Shown: piece after piece, positions 25,434-37,043 of the stretch
How the letters are laid out: every line of letters begins with the position of its first letter
Numbering within the stretch: the stretch's first letter is position 1
Translations under genes and position numbers: made by a program
The notes under the pieces: model-generated
Database searches by the model: none
Told to the model about the DNA's origin: nothing
What the model saw: only the letters and a program-made list of their open reading frames with translations
NCBI RefSeq assembly: GCF_000238335.3
Contig: NZ_AHCB03000008.1
Coordinates: forward strand, 1 to 59,537
DNA: 59,537 nt
Source of the DNA: Pseudoalteromonas marina
GTDB taxonomy: Bacteria; Pseudomonadota; Gammaproteobacteria; Enterobacterales; Alteromonadaceae
Direction: 5' to 3'

Positions 25434-25673
25434 ATGAATTTTGATAACCCCGATCACCAATTAGATGCCATTGGCCTTCGCTGCCCCGAGCCTGTAATGA
25501 TGGTACGTGCTGCTATTCGTAAAATGAACGATGGTGAAACACTGTTAATAACCGCTGATGATCCATCAACCACCCGTGATATTCCAAGCTTTTGTGTTTT
25601 TATGGATCACACGCTGGTGGCTAAAGATGCCGATGAAGCACCGTATAGGTATGTGGTGAAGAAAGGGTTGTAA
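25434..25673 (+). CDS. tusA: Sulfur carrier protein TusA
   Basis: A 79-residue SirA/TusA-fold protein. The CPxP motif [10 protein letters not shown] carries the persulfide-bearing Cys17 (Cys19 in E. coli). TusA accepts sulfur from IscS and passes it to TusD for the mnm5s2U34 modification of tRNA, which MnmE and MnmG (both in this window) modify on another atom of the same base. Its stop codon is followed at once by a heptamer tandem repeat and then a terminator. Confidence 0.95.
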   Translation: MNFDNPDHQLDAIGLRCPEPVMMVRAAIRKMNDGETLLITADDPSTTRDIPSFCVFMDHTLVAKDADEAPYRYVVKKGL

Positions 25674-25740
25674 AGTTCTCAGTTCTCAGTTCTCAGTTCT
25701 CAGTTCTCAGTTCTCAGTTCTCAGTTCTCAGTTCTCAGTT
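25674..25740. repeat. Heptanucleotide tandem repeat (AGTTCTC), 9.6 copies
   Basis: Nine exact copies of AGTTCTC plus AGTT, beginning on the base after the tusA stop codon. The unit length is not a multiple of three and the array lies outside any gene, so a change in copy number would alter only the tusA 3' untranslated region. A single imperfect inverted copy (AACTGACAACT) lies at 25801-25811. Confidence 0.98.
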
Positions 25741-25749
25741 TCAAAATAG

Positions 25750-25782
25750 AAACCGTGCTCGTTAAATCAAGTACGGTTTTTT
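25750..25782 (+). terminator. Terminator after tusA
   Basis: Stem AAACCGTGCT / AGTACGGTTT with one G-T pair and a 10-base loop, then TTT. It lies just past the heptamer array, so the array is transcribed with tusA. Confidence 0.8.
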
Positions 25783-25823
25783 ACTTCTCTTTACGCTAAA
25801 AACTGACAACTATAAACATTCTG

Positions 25824-26276
25824 CTATTTCTTAGTAATAGTCACTTTTGGCTCGTCATAGTCACTAAAATCAATGCTTACTATGTATGTGCCTTTTATCG
25901 CAGGCGTGTAGCTAAAGTAATTATAAATAGTATTACAGTCTGCTGTTGCTGCTTGCCCAAGTGTTAAACTTTGACCTTGTGGGAATGAGTCGCTGTAACC
26001 ACAGTTAAAGCCTTCACTAAAATCGGCATCGGCAATTTTGAATTCGTACACTTTACCTGGTGTGCTAAATTTTACCTGTGCTTGATACAGTGCTGGGCCT
26101 ACTAAGCTAAATTGGTACTGTGGCTCTGCGTCCCATAAAGTAAAATCGCCTCGCAGGTACATGGTGCGGTCGAGTTCTTTTTGTGGCAATACATCGTTAA
26201 TTGATATTTGGCTTGAACATGCACTGAGTAACCCAGCAATAGCGAGTGGTATTATTTTTTTTATTGAAATCATCAA
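25824..26276 (-). CDS. Small lipoprotein, possibly with a starch-binding-like fold
   Basis: A 150-residue lipoprotein: residues 1-20 form a signal peptide with lipobox LSAC (Cys20). The residue after Cys is Ser, so outer-membrane sorting is expected. The mature part contains YLRGDFTLWDAEPQYQF and a stretch ending YEFKIADADFSEGFNCGYS, reminiscent of the N-terminal carbohydrate-binding modules (E-set/CBM48-like) of pullulanases and related proteins; two Cys (in FNCGYS and ADCNTI) could form a disulfide. I do not recognise a precise family. It is a single gene between converging terminators. The ribosome site is not strong. Confidence 0.6.
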   Translation of the reverse strand: MMISIKKIIPLAIAGLLSACSSQISINDVLPQKELDRTMYLRGDFTLWDAEPQYQFSLVGPALYQAQVKFSTPGKVYEFKIADADFSEGFNCGYSDSFPQGQSLTLGQAATADCNTIYNYFSYTPAIKGTYIVSIDFSDYDEPKVTITKK

Positions 26277-26333
26277 TTTTCATCCTATTCATTATACCTA
26301 TTAGCTTAATTAAACTAGGTAGGTATTAAAACT

Positions 26334-26360
26334 AAAAAGCCAGCGTTATGCTGGCTTTTT
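26334..26360 (-). terminator. Terminator after glyS
   Basis: Stem AAAAAGCCAGC / GCTGGCTTTTT with a GTTAT loop, between the glyS stop and the lipoprotein gene. It is symmetrical, with T runs on both strands. Confidence 0.92.
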
Positions 26361-26376
26361 AAATTGCTAATGGCAG

Positions 26377-28446
26377 TTATTTTTGTAAAACAGAAATATC
26401 TGCAATATCCAAAAATAAACCACTTAACTGGCTTAATAGCGCAAGGCGATTTTGCTTAACAGCTTCATCGTCGGCCATAACCATTACGTTGTCAAAAAAG
26501 TTATCAACACTTTCACGAATGCCTGCCAATTGGCTAAGCGCTTCTTGGTAGTTTCCATCGGCATAAAGTGGTGCAAGCTCAGTTGCAAATTTTGCCACTT
26601 GTGATGCCAATACTTTCTCAGCGTCGTCGCTTAATAAGCTCTCATCAACATTACCTTGGCTTGTGATGTCGTTTTTAGCAAGAATGTTACTTACGCGTTT
26701 ATTTGCGGCTGCAAGCGCTTCTGCTGCGTCTAAAGTACGGAAGTGGCTTACAGCTTTAACACGACGGTCAAAATCAACTGGTTTAGTTGGACGACGTGCT
26801 AGCACAGCTTGAATAACATCTACTTCAATACCTTCGTCTTGATACCATGCACGGAAACGTCCAAGCATAAATTCAAATACGTCGGTTGATACATTCAGGT
26901 TAGTAAGCTTTTCGCCAAACAGTGTTTGTGCTTTTGCTACTAGGTCTAAAATATCAAGAGGTAATTCTTTTTCTACCATAATACGCAGTGCACCAATAGC
27001 AGCACGACGAAGTGCAAATGGGTCTTTATCGCCTTTTGGTGCTTGGCCTATACCAAAAATACCCACCAGCGTATCAAACTTATCTGCAATGGCTACTGCA
27101 CAACTAATTAGGTTTGTAGGTAAGTTGTCGCCTGCAAAGCGTGGCATGTATTGCTCGTTTTGTGCAAGCGCTACATCTTCTGCTTCACCGTCAAAGCGAG
27201 CGTAATGCATTCCCATTACACCTTGTACATCGGTAAATTCCATTACCATTTCGGTCATTAAGTCTGTTTTACTTAATAGGCCTGCACGTTTCGCTAAGTC
27301 TTTATCTGCGCCTAATTGCTCAGCAATATACCCTGCAAGTTCGCTAATACGCTCAGACTTATCTTTAAGCGTACCTAACTGCTTTTGGAATAAAACGGTA
27401 TCAAGCGATTCTAAACGGCTTTCTAATGTTTTCTTTTTGTCGGTCTCAAAGAAGAATTGTGCATCAGCCAAACGTGGGCGTACAACTTTTTCGTTACCAG
27501 AAATTACTACGCTTGGATCTTTACTCTCGATGTTAGATACAAACAAAAACTTATTTAAAAGCTTGCCGTTTTGATCTAATAACGGGAAGTATTTTTGATC
27601 ATCCTTCATGGTGTAAATTAGCGCTTCGGCTGGTACATCTAAAAATGCTTCTTCAAATGTTGCCGTTAAAGTAACTGGCCACTCTACTAGTGATGTTACT
27701 TCTTCTAGTAAATCTTCATCCATTGCAACAACAGCGTTAACTGCGCTTGCAGCTTCTTCTATTTGTGCACGTATTTGCGCTTTACGTTGTTCGTAATCTG
27801 CAATAACGTAAGCAGATTTAAGTACATCAAAAACCTCATCAGCATGGTTAATGCTAATTTTTTCCGGGTGATGAAAACGGTGACCTTGAAGTTGGTTACT
27901 TACTTGCTTACCAAGGATCTCACCTTCTAGCAATTCGCTACCAAATAAAATAGTGACGGTATGAACTGGGCGAATAAATTGTGTTTTATTCGCACCCCAG
28001 CGCATTGGCTTTGGTATTGGTAATTTACTTAACGCTTTTGCGATAGCATCTGCCATTAGCGTTTTAGTTTCTTGCCCTGCTACTTTAGCAATGTGCAATA
28101 ACCATGCGCCTTTATCCGTTTCAAGTGTTTGTGCTTCACTTACCTCAATACCACAACCGCGTGCCCAACCCATTGCTGCTTTTGTAGGATTACCTTCACT
28201 ATCAAATGCTGCTTTAGTTGCTGGCCCGCGCTTTTCAACTTCTTTGTCCTGTTGTTTAGCTTCAAGTGCTTTAACTTGTAAACCTAAACGACGAGGCGAT
28301 GCATACCAACTTACGCCTTGATGTGCTAATTCTAGCGATTCTAACTCTTGAGTTAAATTTGCAGCAAATGCCTCGGCAAGTTTACGCAACGACTTTGGTG
28401 GTAACTCTTCAGTGCCAATTTCTACTAATAAATTTTGTGCTGTCAT
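26377..28446 (-). CDS. glyS: Glycine--tRNA ligase beta subunit
   Basis: A 689-residue subunit of the bacterial alpha2beta2 glycyl-tRNA synthetase, carrying tRNA recognition functions. It begins with the typical [15 protein letters not shown] and contains [20 protein letters not shown] sequence ([17 protein letters not shown]); the C-terminal part holds the HD and anticodon-binding (DALR-like) regions. Length equals that of E. coli GlyS (689). It starts 2 bases after the glyQ stop, so the subunits are co-translated from one message. Confidence 0.97.
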   Translation of the reverse strand: MTAQNLLVEIGTEELPPKSLRKLAEAFAANLTQELESLELAHQGVSWYASPRRLGLQVKALEAKQQDKEVEKRGPATKAAFDSEGNPTKAAMGWARGCGIEVSEAQTLETDKGAWLLHIAKVAGQETKTLMADAIAKALSKLPIPKPMRWGANKTQFIRPVHTVTILFGSELLEGEILGKQVSNQLQGHRFHHPEKISINHADEVFDVLKSAYVIADYEQRKAQIRAQIEEAASAVNAVVAMDEDLLEEVTSLVEWPVTLTATFEEAFLDVPAEALIYTMKDDQKYFPLLDQNGKLLNKFLFVSNIESKDPSVVISGNEKVVRPRLADAQFFFETDKKKTLESRLESLDTVLFQKQLGTLKDKSERISELAGYIAEQLGADKDLAKRAGLLSKTDLMTEMVMEFTDVQGVMGMHYARFDGEAEDVALAQNEQYMPRFAGDNLPTNLISCAVAIADKFDTLVGIFGIGQAPKGDKDPFALRRAAIGALRIMVEKELPLDILDLVAKAQTLFGEKLTNLNVSTDVFEFMLGRFRAWYQDEGIEVDVIQAVLARRPTKPVDFDRRVKAVSHFRTLDAAEALAAANKRVSNILAKNDITSQGNVDESLLSDDAEKVLASQVAKFATELAPLYADGNYQEALSQLAGIRESVDNFFDNVMVMADDEAVKQNRLALLSQLSGLFLDIADISVLQK

Positions 28447-28448
28447 GC

Positions 28449-29351
28449 TTACTTATCCTTACACAGCGGGAAACCAAGCGCTTCGCGTGCATCGTAATAA
28501 CTTTGTGCACACGCTTTTGATAACGCACGAACACGTAAAATATAACGCTGACGTTCTGTAACCGATATAGCATGGCGCGCATCTAATAGGTTAAATGCAT
28601 GCGATGCTTTCATCACTTGCTCGTAGGCAGGAAGTGGTAAATTTGCTTCTATTAACTTTTGGCTCTCAGCTTCACACTTATCAAACTGCGCAAACAAGTC
28701 TTCTACGTTTGCATGTTCAAAGTTGTAAGTAGATTGCTCTACTTCATTTTGGTGGAACACATCGCCGTATGTTACACGCCCTAGTGGACCGTCTGCCCAT
28801 ACTAGGTCGTAAATGCTATCTACGCCTTGAATGTACATCGCTAAACGCTCTAGGCCGTAAGTAATCTCGCCAGTTACTGGTGAGCACTCTAATCCACCTA
28901 CTTGTTGGAAGTAGGTAAATTGCGTTACCTCCATACCGTTTAACCAAATTTCCCACCCTAAGCCCCATGCGCCAAGCGTTGGTGATTCCCAGTTATCTTC
29001 TACAAAGCGTACTTCGTGAGTTAGGGTATCAATACCCATTGCTTCTAGTGAGCCTAAGTAAAGCTCTTGAATGTTATCTGGTGATGGCTTTAAGACTACC
29101 TGAAATTGGTAGTAATGTTGTAAGCGGTTTGGGTTTTCACCATAGCGGCCATCCGTAGGACGGCGACACGGTTGTACGTATGCGCTAGACATTGGCTCAG
29201 GGCCAATTGATTTCAAAAATGTTTGCGGGTGAAATGTCCCAGCGCCCACTTCCATATCAAGTGGTTGAATAATGACACAGCCTTGCTGTGCCCAATAATC
29301 CTGTAAAGCCAGGATCAAACCTTGGAAGGTTTTTACGTCGTATTTTTGCAT
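28449..29351 (-). CDS. glyQ: Glycine--tRNA ligase alpha subunit
   Basis: A 300-residue catalytic subunit of the class IIc glycyl-tRNA synthetase. Recognisable blocks are [18 protein letters not shown] at the N-terminus, [17 protein letters not shown], and [19 protein letters not shown] (motif 2). It is upstream of glyS in the same transcript. Its promoter must lie in 29352-29448, next to the gyrB terminator. Confidence 0.97.
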   Translation of the reverse strand: MQKYDVKTFQGLILALQDYWAQQGCVIIQPLDMEVGAGTFHPQTFLKSIGPEPMSSAYVQPCRRPTDGRYGENPNRLQHYYQFQVVLKPSPDNIQELYLGSLEAMGIDTLTHEVRFVEDNWESPTLGAWGLGWEIWLNGMEVTQFTYFQQVGGLECSPVTGEITYGLERLAMYIQGVDSIYDLVWADGPLGRVTYGDVFHQNEVEQSTYNFEHANVEDLFAQFDKCEAESQKLIEANLPLPAYEQVMKASHAFNLLDARHAISVTERQRYILRVRALSKACAQSYYDAREALGFPLCKDK

Positions 29352-29448
29352 ATTTGGCTTTTTACTATCTAAGAAGTAGCGTGAAAATTATCCTTAGTAT
29401 ACCGTGTGTACACTCAGGTTTTAAGCAGTTTGTGTATTTGTAGAAAAT

Positions 29449-29476
29449 AAAAAAGGAGCCCTTAGGCTCCTTTTTA
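29449..29476 (-). terminator. Terminator after gyrB
   Basis: Stem AAAAGGAGCC-CTTA-GGCTCCTTTT followed on the minus strand by TTATTTT. It ends the dnaA-dnaN-recF-gyrB transcript. Confidence 0.92.
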
Positions 29477-29492
29477 TTATCTAAATATGTTT

Positions 29493-31931
<2,439 letters not shown>

Positions 31932-33026
31932 TTATCTTGTTATTAGGTTGCCATGTTTCACGTGGAACATTTTTAGTTCTCGTTGCATGGGTTCCACCAC
32001 AGCAGAAATACTCTCAGATAAAATTGAAGAGATAAATATTTGAGAACTGCAGTGAGACAATAGTTGTCCAACTTTCTCTTTTGTATCTTCGCCTAACTCT
32101 GAGGGTAAATCATCTATTAGCAATATAGATTGCTTATCGGTCTCTGACTCAATTAAGCTATTTTGCGTTACTTTTAACGCATACAATAATAACTTTAACT
32201 GCCCGCGTGAGAACGTATTCTCTACACTGTTGCCAGCGACACTGAAACTAAAGTCGGCCTTATGTGGGCCTTTACTTGTAAATCCTTGGCGAGCATCTCG
32301 CTCAAAGTTTTGCTCTAACGCATCTGCAAGAGATTCATTCTCTTTCCAGCCTGCATTAAACGTCATTTCTAAATCGCGTATAAGCGTTAATTCTGAGCAC
32401 ATTTTATCAAAAAATTGCTGCTTAAACCTACTTATATACGCCAATCTTAATTTATTTATTTCTTCAGCCAGTCTAACAAATTCTTTGTCCCAAAACTTAA
32501 TTTGGTCAAAATAATTCTTAGGCTTAGATTTTAGTAAAGCATTACGCTGTTTTAATACTTTATTAAACGATTGCCACAAGTAAAAAAACTCATGTTCCAC
32601 GTGGAACAAACCTAAGTCTAAAAACTTTCTACGCTCTTTTGGCCCACCAAAAAATAAGGAATAGCTCTCAGGCGTAATAATTTGAACAGGCATAAGCTGT
32701 GCAAGATCAGATATTTTACGGCTCGCTTTACCCTGAATCTTTAAATTTGTTTCACCTAAACGCGTTTTGCTAATACCAATAGGAATTGATAAATCATGCA
32801 CCGTCTTTCGGCCATGAATTACAAATTGCTCTTGCTGGTGTGCAATGATGCTTTTGTGCTTTGGTGTTCTAAAAGACTTGCCGTGAGAAAGGTAATAAAT
32901 AGCTTCTAAAAGGCTGGTTTTTCCGCTGCCATTTTCACCATATATAATGTTTACGCCATTAACAGGTTCTAGCGTCAGCGCCTCAATATTACGAAAATAT
33001 TTGAGGCTCAAATGACTTAAGCTCAT
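31932..33026 (-). CDS. recF: DNA replication and repair protein RecF
   Basis: A 364-residue SMC-like ATPase that loads RecA at gaps with RecO and RecR. Walker A is GENGSGKTSLLEA (near res. 31) and the signature and Walker B region is SRGQLKLLLYAL with SILLIDDLPSELGED. It lies 15 bases after dnaN. Two sequences of the parS consensus lie inside the coding region (32593-32608 and 31954-31969), where they encode LFHVEH and FHVKH; see the findings. The C-terminus FHVKHGNLITR extends past the usual core. Confidence 0.96.
   Translation of the reverse strand: MSLSHLSLKYFRNIEALTLEPVNGVNIIYGENGSGKTSLLEAIYYLSHGKSFRTPKHKSIIAHQQEQFVIHGRKTVHDLSIPIGISKTRLGETNLKIQGKASRKISDLAQLMPVQIITPESYSLFFGGPKERRKFLDLGLFHVEHEFFYLWQSFNKVLKQRNALLKSKPKNYFDQIKFWDKEFVRLAEEINKLRLAYISRFKQQFFDKMCSELTLIRDLEMTFNAGWKENESLADALEQNFERDARQGFTSKGPHKADFSFSVAGNSVENTFSRGQLKLLLYALKVTQNSLIESETDKQSILLIDDLPSELGEDTKEKVGQLLSHCSSQIFISSILSESISAVVEPMQRELKMFHVKHGNLITR
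31954..31969. other. parS site 1 (ParB-binding centromere)
   Basis: TGTTTCACGTGGAACA, an exact copy of the consensus parS described in Bacillus and Pseudomonas. It lies within the last codons of recF, about 14 kb from parB. ParB binding here is inferred from the sequence. Confidence 0.9.
32593..32608. other. parS site 2 (ParB-binding centromere)
   Basis: TGTTCCACGTGGAACA, a perfect 16-base palindrome and a parS consensus variant, in the middle of recF, 639 bases from site 1. Confidence 0.9.
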
Positions 33027-33041
33027 TATATGTTTGTGATC

Positions 33042-34145
33042 TTATAAACGCATAGGCATAACAACATACATTGCTTCATCATCACCAGCACCTTCTATTA
33101 GTGCACTGCTGTTTGAGTCTGCTAACGTAAACTGTACATCTTCAGTTTTTAATGTGTTTAATACATCCAAAACATATGAAACATTAAAACCAATCTCTAA
33201 CTCATCACCTTGATAATTTACTTCAACAACCTCTTCAGCTTGTTCTTGCTCTGGGTTATTGGCAGTAATTTTTAATAAACCATTTGATAAGTTTAAGCGT
33301 ACACCACGAAACTTCTCATTTGATAAAATAGATACACGCTGAAAAGCATTTCGTAACCATTCACGGTTAGCAATAATTGTTTTATCACCGCCTCGTGGAA
33401 GTACACGACGGTAATCAGGAAAACGACCATCAACTAGTTTACTGGTAAACGTAAACTCAATGTCAATAATACGAATGTGGTTAGCACCGAATTGAATAGT
33501 GACTAGCTCATCGTCGGCAACCATAAGGCGCATGATTTCTTGCACACCTTTACGTGGAATAATTAATTGGCGTTGAGTATTAAGTGATTGAGTAAGCTTT
33601 TTCTGTGCAATCGCCAAGCGGTGACCATCGGTAGCCACCGTTTTAATATCGCTATTATCAACTTCAAACGACATACCGTTTAAGTAATAACGTACATCTT
33701 GGTTTGCCATTGAAAAGTGCGTGCTTTCCAGTAATTTACGAAGCTCTAAACGCGTTAGTTGAAATTCAACTTCACCATCCCACTCTTCTAAATTGGGGAA
33801 GTCAGCCGCTGATAACGTTGTAAGTGAAAAACGACTTTTACCACTCGTTAATAACAACTGGTGGTCTTGTAAGCTTAACGTAATGTCTGAACCTTCAGGT
33901 AGACTTTTACAAATATCGAGTAACTTTTTAGCAGGTAAAGTTAATTTTGTATCGGCAATATCATCACCAACAAAAACACCAGACACTAATTCAATTTCAA
34001 GGTCGGTCCCTGTCATCGAAAGCTGTCCGTTTTCTACTACTAACAAAACGTTAGATAAAATTGGTAACGTATGCTTACGCTCAATTGCGCCCGATACTTG
34101 AACCAATGGCTTTAAAAATTGTTGTCTTGATATTGTTATTTGCAT
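33042..34145 (-). CDS. dnaN: DNA polymerase III sliding clamp (beta subunit)
   Basis: A 367-residue clamp subunit, three DnaN domains, forming a dimeric ring round DNA. It begins MQITISRQQFLKPLVQVSGAIE and ends with VVMPMRL, the conserved family C-terminus that lies near the protein-binding cleft. Length matches that of E. coli (366). It lies 13 bases after dnaA and 15 before recF, the standard operon. Confidence 0.98.
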   Translation of the reverse strand: MQITISRQQFLKPLVQVSGAIERKHTLPILSNVLLVVENGQLSMTGTDLEIELVSGVFVGDDIADTKLTLPAKKLLDICKSLPEGSDITLSLQDHQLLLTSGKSRFSLTTLSAADFPNLEEWDGEVEFQLTRLELRKLLESTHFSMANQDVRYYLNGMSFEVDNSDIKTVATDGHRLAIAQKKLTQSLNTQRQLIIPRKGVQEIMRLMVADDELVTIQFGANHIRIIDIEFTFTSKLVDGRFPDYRRVLPRGGDKTIIANREWLRNAFQRVSILSNEKFRGVRLNLSNGLLKITANNPEQEQAEEVVEVNYQGDELEIGFNVSYVLDVLNTLKTEDVQFTLADSNSSALIEGAGDDEAMYVVMPMRL

Positions 34146-34158
34146 AAAAAAGTCAGCC

Positions 34159-35547
34159 CTAAGATGACAATGTTCTTATTAAATTTTGATAATCTTCTTT
34201 AATTTCGTGACTTTCATCACGTAACGATTTTATTTTACGACACGCATGTAAAACCGTTGTATGGTCACGGCCACCAAACGCGTCTCCAATCTCAGGTAAA
34301 CTGTGATTGGTTAATTCTTTAGACAGCGCCATAGCAACCTGACGAGGCCTTGCTATAGAGCGGCTTCGGCGTTTAGAAAGTAAATCCGAGACACGAATTC
34401 GATAATATTCAGCCACTGTACGCTGTATATTATCAATTGTGACGAGCTTATCTTGCAGCGCCAATAAGTCACGCAATGCTTCTTTTACAAAGTCGATAGA
34501 AATAGGACGTCCAGTGAAGTTTGCATTTGCAATTACACGGTTAAGTGCGCCTTCAAGTTCACGTACATTTGAACGTAATTTTTTTGCAATGAAAAAAGCC
34601 ACTTCGTGAGGTAAGTTTATTTTACTCTGCTGCGCCTTTTTCATCAAAATGGCTACACGTGTTTCAAGCTCTGGTGGCTCAATAGCAATTGTTAATCCCC
34701 AACCAAAACGAGACTTAAGCCTGTCTTCTACCCCTTCAATTTCTTTAGGGTAACGGTCAGAAGTTAAAATAATTTGCTGATTACCTTCAAGCAACGCATT
34801 AAAGGTATGAAAAAACTCTTCTTGAGAACGTTCTTTATTGGCAAAAAATTGAATGTCATCAATCATTAATGCATCAACACTACGGTAATAACGTTTAAAT
34901 TCTTCTATTGCATTATTTTGTAGTGCTTTAACCATATCTTGTACAAAACGCTCTGAATGCATATACACAATTTTAGCATCAGGCTTATTTGCCATAATGC
35001 CATTACCTACAGCATGGAGTAAGTGCGTTTTACCTAAGCCCGTACCACCGTATATAAATACAGGGTTAAATGCAGAGCCAGGGTTATCGGCCACTTGAGT
35101 TGCAGCCGCTTTTGCTAATTGGTTAGATTTACCCTCAACAAAACTATCAAAGGTGTAGTTTTCTTTAATGTTTGATTTATAGCCCGATTTAGGTGCGGGT
35201 TCAACAACCGGTTTTTGCTCACGCGGCTGTTGCTTTGCTGATGCTTGAATACTAGGTGCAGGCTGTGTTTCTGTAGCAGGTGCAACCTGTGTATTTAAAA
35301 GTGGTTTGCTACCTACATCAAAACGAAGTTCCGGTGCTTCGTCACCACAAATCTCCACGAGTAATTCGTTAATGCGGTTAAGGTATTTTTCTCTCACCCA
35401 ATCAAGCACAAAGCGATTAGGTGCATAAATAGTCAGAGTATCTTCGGTACTTTCTGCTTGAAGTGGTCTTACCCACATACTGAACTGCTGCGAAGGCAAT
35501 TCATCTTGCAATACATATAAACAACTTTGCCAAACCGACAGATACAC
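34159..35547 (-). CDS. dnaA: Chromosomal replication initiator protein DnaA
   Basis: A 462-residue AAA+ initiator that binds 9-mer boxes and opens oriC. Domain I begins [30 protein letters not shown]; domain II is a Pro/Gln-rich linker (near res. 90-130); domain III has [13 protein letters not shown] and Walker [10 protein letters not shown]; domain IV has the box-recognition sequence [16 protein letters not shown] chose the GTG at 35547, with GGGAG seven bases upstream, because it gives the E. coli-like start (M)YLSVWQ; a longer frame to 35589 adds residues unlike the family. The upstream region carries DnaA-box-like 9-mers, so the gene is probably autoregulated. Confidence 0.97.
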   Translation of the reverse strand: MYLSVWQSCLYVLQDELPSQQFSMWVRPLQAESTEDTLTIYAPNRFVLDWVREKYLNRINELLVEICGDEAPELRFDVGSKPLLNTQVAPATETQPAPSIQASAKQQPREQKPVVEPAPKSGYKSNIKENYTFDSFVEGKSNQLAKAAATQVADNPGSAFNPVFIYGGTGLGKTHLLHAVGNGIMANKPDAKIVYMHSERFVQDMVKALQNNAIEEFKRYYRSVDALMIDDIQFFANKERSQEEFFHTFNALLEGNQQIILTSDRYPKEIEGVEDRLKSRFGWGLTIAIEPPELETRVAILMKKAQQSKINLPHEVAFFIAKKLRSNVRELEGALNRVIANANFTGRPISIDFVKEALRDLLALQDKLVTIDNIQRTVAEYYRIRVSDLLSKRRSRSIARPRQVAMALSKELTNHSLPEIGDAFGGRDHTTVLHACRKIKSLRDESHEIKEDYQNLIRTLSS

Positions 35548-36065
35548 AGTTAAACTCCCAGAGATATAATTTTTATTCCCGCACATCAAAAATGGTTAAA
35601 AACCATGCATTTATTGCGTTTAAATAGCCAAATAAGCGGCCCAAGACCAAGTATTATGAAGGCACTTTATCCACAAGTAAAAGGCTGATTTTTATAAAAT
35701 TATGTATAACGACATGAAAAAAAGCTAACAACCTGATTTAATTAAATTTTTAATTATTAGCCTGATAACAGATCATAACAAAATAACACCAAGATCGCGA
35801 ACCAATTTTACGATCCAATTTACTTTTCCCCCGCTTTTATTCACTTTTTATACAAGGGCTGTGGAAAACTTCTTATTTATGATGATCCTACTAGATCGCG
35901 CTTTACGATCACTAACTGCCTGCTTAATAAACACGGTGCTTAACGCGTAATTATGATTGACTTTAGGTTGTTTCATCTATAATATCTCGCGCTCGCAATG
36001 GCACCTGTGCCAGGATCGCGACCTGCATAGGATGTTTTAACTTTAACCGATCGGATGAGATTGTT
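35548..36065. promoter_or_regulatory. dnaA-rpmH divergent intergenic region with DnaA boxes
   Basis: This 518-base gap has no gene. It contains an exact DnaA box TTATCCACA at 35667-35675, and weaker 9-mers TGTGGAAAA (35860-35868, reverse TTTTCCACA) and TTATTCACT (35837-35845). Five GATC sites lie here, including ones within the 35881-35930 cluster. On the plus strand TTGACT (35957-35962) and TATAAT (35978-35983), 15 bases apart, are the probable rpmH promoter. I cannot fix the dnaA promoter, but the box at 35667 is within 120 bases of the dnaA start. Confidence 0.65.
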
Positions 36066-36200
36066 ATGAAAAGAACTTTTCAACCTAGCGTTTTAAAACG
36101 CAAACGTGCACACGGTTTCCGTGCTCGCATGGCAACTGTAAATGGCCGTAAAGTATTAGCACGTCGCCGCGCTAAAGGCCGCAAAGTTCTTTCTGCTTAA
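36066..36200 (+). CDS. rpmH: Ribosomal protein bL34
   Basis: A 44-residue, highly basic large-subunit ribosomal protein beginning [19 protein letters not shown] and ending with the conserved KGRKVLSA. It is too short for standard reading-frame lists but is certain. It heads the rpmH-rnpA-yidD-yidC unit; rnpA starts 8 bases after its stop. The promoter is placed at 35957-35983. Confidence 0.98.
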
Positions 36201-36207
36201 TTTATAA

Positions 36208-36633
36208 GTGGAAGACTTTAGCTTTGGCAGGGAGTTACGTCTGTTAACTCCCTCGCATTACTCTCGTATATTTAACGAACCCGCTCGGGCTGCAACTCCT
36301 TACTTTACTCTATTAGCTAAACCCAATGACCAAGAAAAACCTAGGTTAGGACTTACTGTTGCTAAAAAACGTGTAAAAAAGGCATGCCAACGAAACCGTA
36401 TTAAACGTCTTGCTCGCGAAAGTTTTCGTTTAAATCAACACAACATCGATAACATTGATATTGTGCTTATGGTTAAAAATGGCATTGACGAGCAGTCTAA
36501 TGAAGAATTAACCAAGCAACTGACCAAGTTATGGCGAAAAATCAACGAACGCTGTAAACCAGGTGCACCTAAGCCTCCACCCTTTAAGAAACGCCCAAAC
36601 AAATCAGCTAAATCTAATAAACAAACCCAATAG
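36208..36633 (+). CDS. rnpA: Ribonuclease P protein component
   Basis: A 141-residue basic protein that assists the RNase P RNA in maturing tRNA 5' ends. The family block GLTVAKKRVKKACQRNRIKRLARESFR is intact (the RNR motif). The start codon is GTG. The last 25 residues are a Lys/Pro-rich tail (PKPPPFKKRPNKSAK..), longer than in E. coli RnpA. It is co-transcribed with rpmH. Confidence 0.96.
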   Translation: MEDFSFGRELRLLTPSHYSRIFNEPARAATPYFTLLAKPNDQEKPRLGLTVAKKRVKKACQRNRIKRLARESFRLNQHNIDNIDIVLMVKNGIDEQSNEELTKQLTKLWRKINERCKPGAPKPPPFKKRPNKSAKSNKQTQ

Positions 36634-36759
36634 CAATAGAATTACAGGGTTAATTAATGTATCTTTAGCTCACCTTTTAATCATGCATTTAAAATTTCCA
36701 ATAGAGCCTTTAAATACATGATATCTATCTCACTAAATTTAACTAGGGGCATAAACATC

Positions 36760-37035
36760 ATGAGGTTACTCAAACCACTTGTTGCTTTACCGACATTATG
36801 TTTAGTGTTATTGATCCGCGGTTATCAAAAGTGGATTAGCCCGCTATTAGGTCCGCATTGTCGTTTTAATCCAAGCTGCTCACATTACGCAATTCAAGCA
36901 ATTAAATTGCATGGATTGATAAAAGGAAGTTGGTTAGCATTAAAACGCATATTAAAATGCCATCCTTTACATTCAGGTGGTGATGACCCAGTACCTGAAA
37001 AAATAACCCATATTAACCACCAACACGAGAAATAA
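36760..37035 (+). CDS. yidD: Membrane protein insertion efficiency factor YidD
   Basis: A 91-residue protein of the YidD family, supporting insertion of membrane proteins by YidC. It begins [23 protein letters not shown] with an amphipathic/hydrophobic N-terminus, followed by the diagnostic [17 protein letters not shown] and [19 protein letters not shown], with three conserved Cys. I prefer the ATG at 36760, preceded by AGGGGC, over the ATG at 36718, which would add 14 residues absent from other family members. It lies 9 bases before yidC. Confidence 0.92.
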   Translation: MRLLKPLVALPTLCLVLLIRGYQKWISPLLGPHCRFNPSCSHYAIQAIKLHGLIKGSWLALKRILKCHPLHSGGDDPVPEKITHINHQHEK

Positions 37036-37043
37036 GAGCTGTT

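Noticed and set aside
25674..25740. Tandem heptamers as a CRISPR-like array
   Set aside because: Repeats are contiguous with no spacers and no cas genes are in the window.
35548..35589. Longer DnaA start (14 extra residues)
   Set aside because: The GTG at 35547 has a good ribosome site and gives the conserved DnaA N-terminus.
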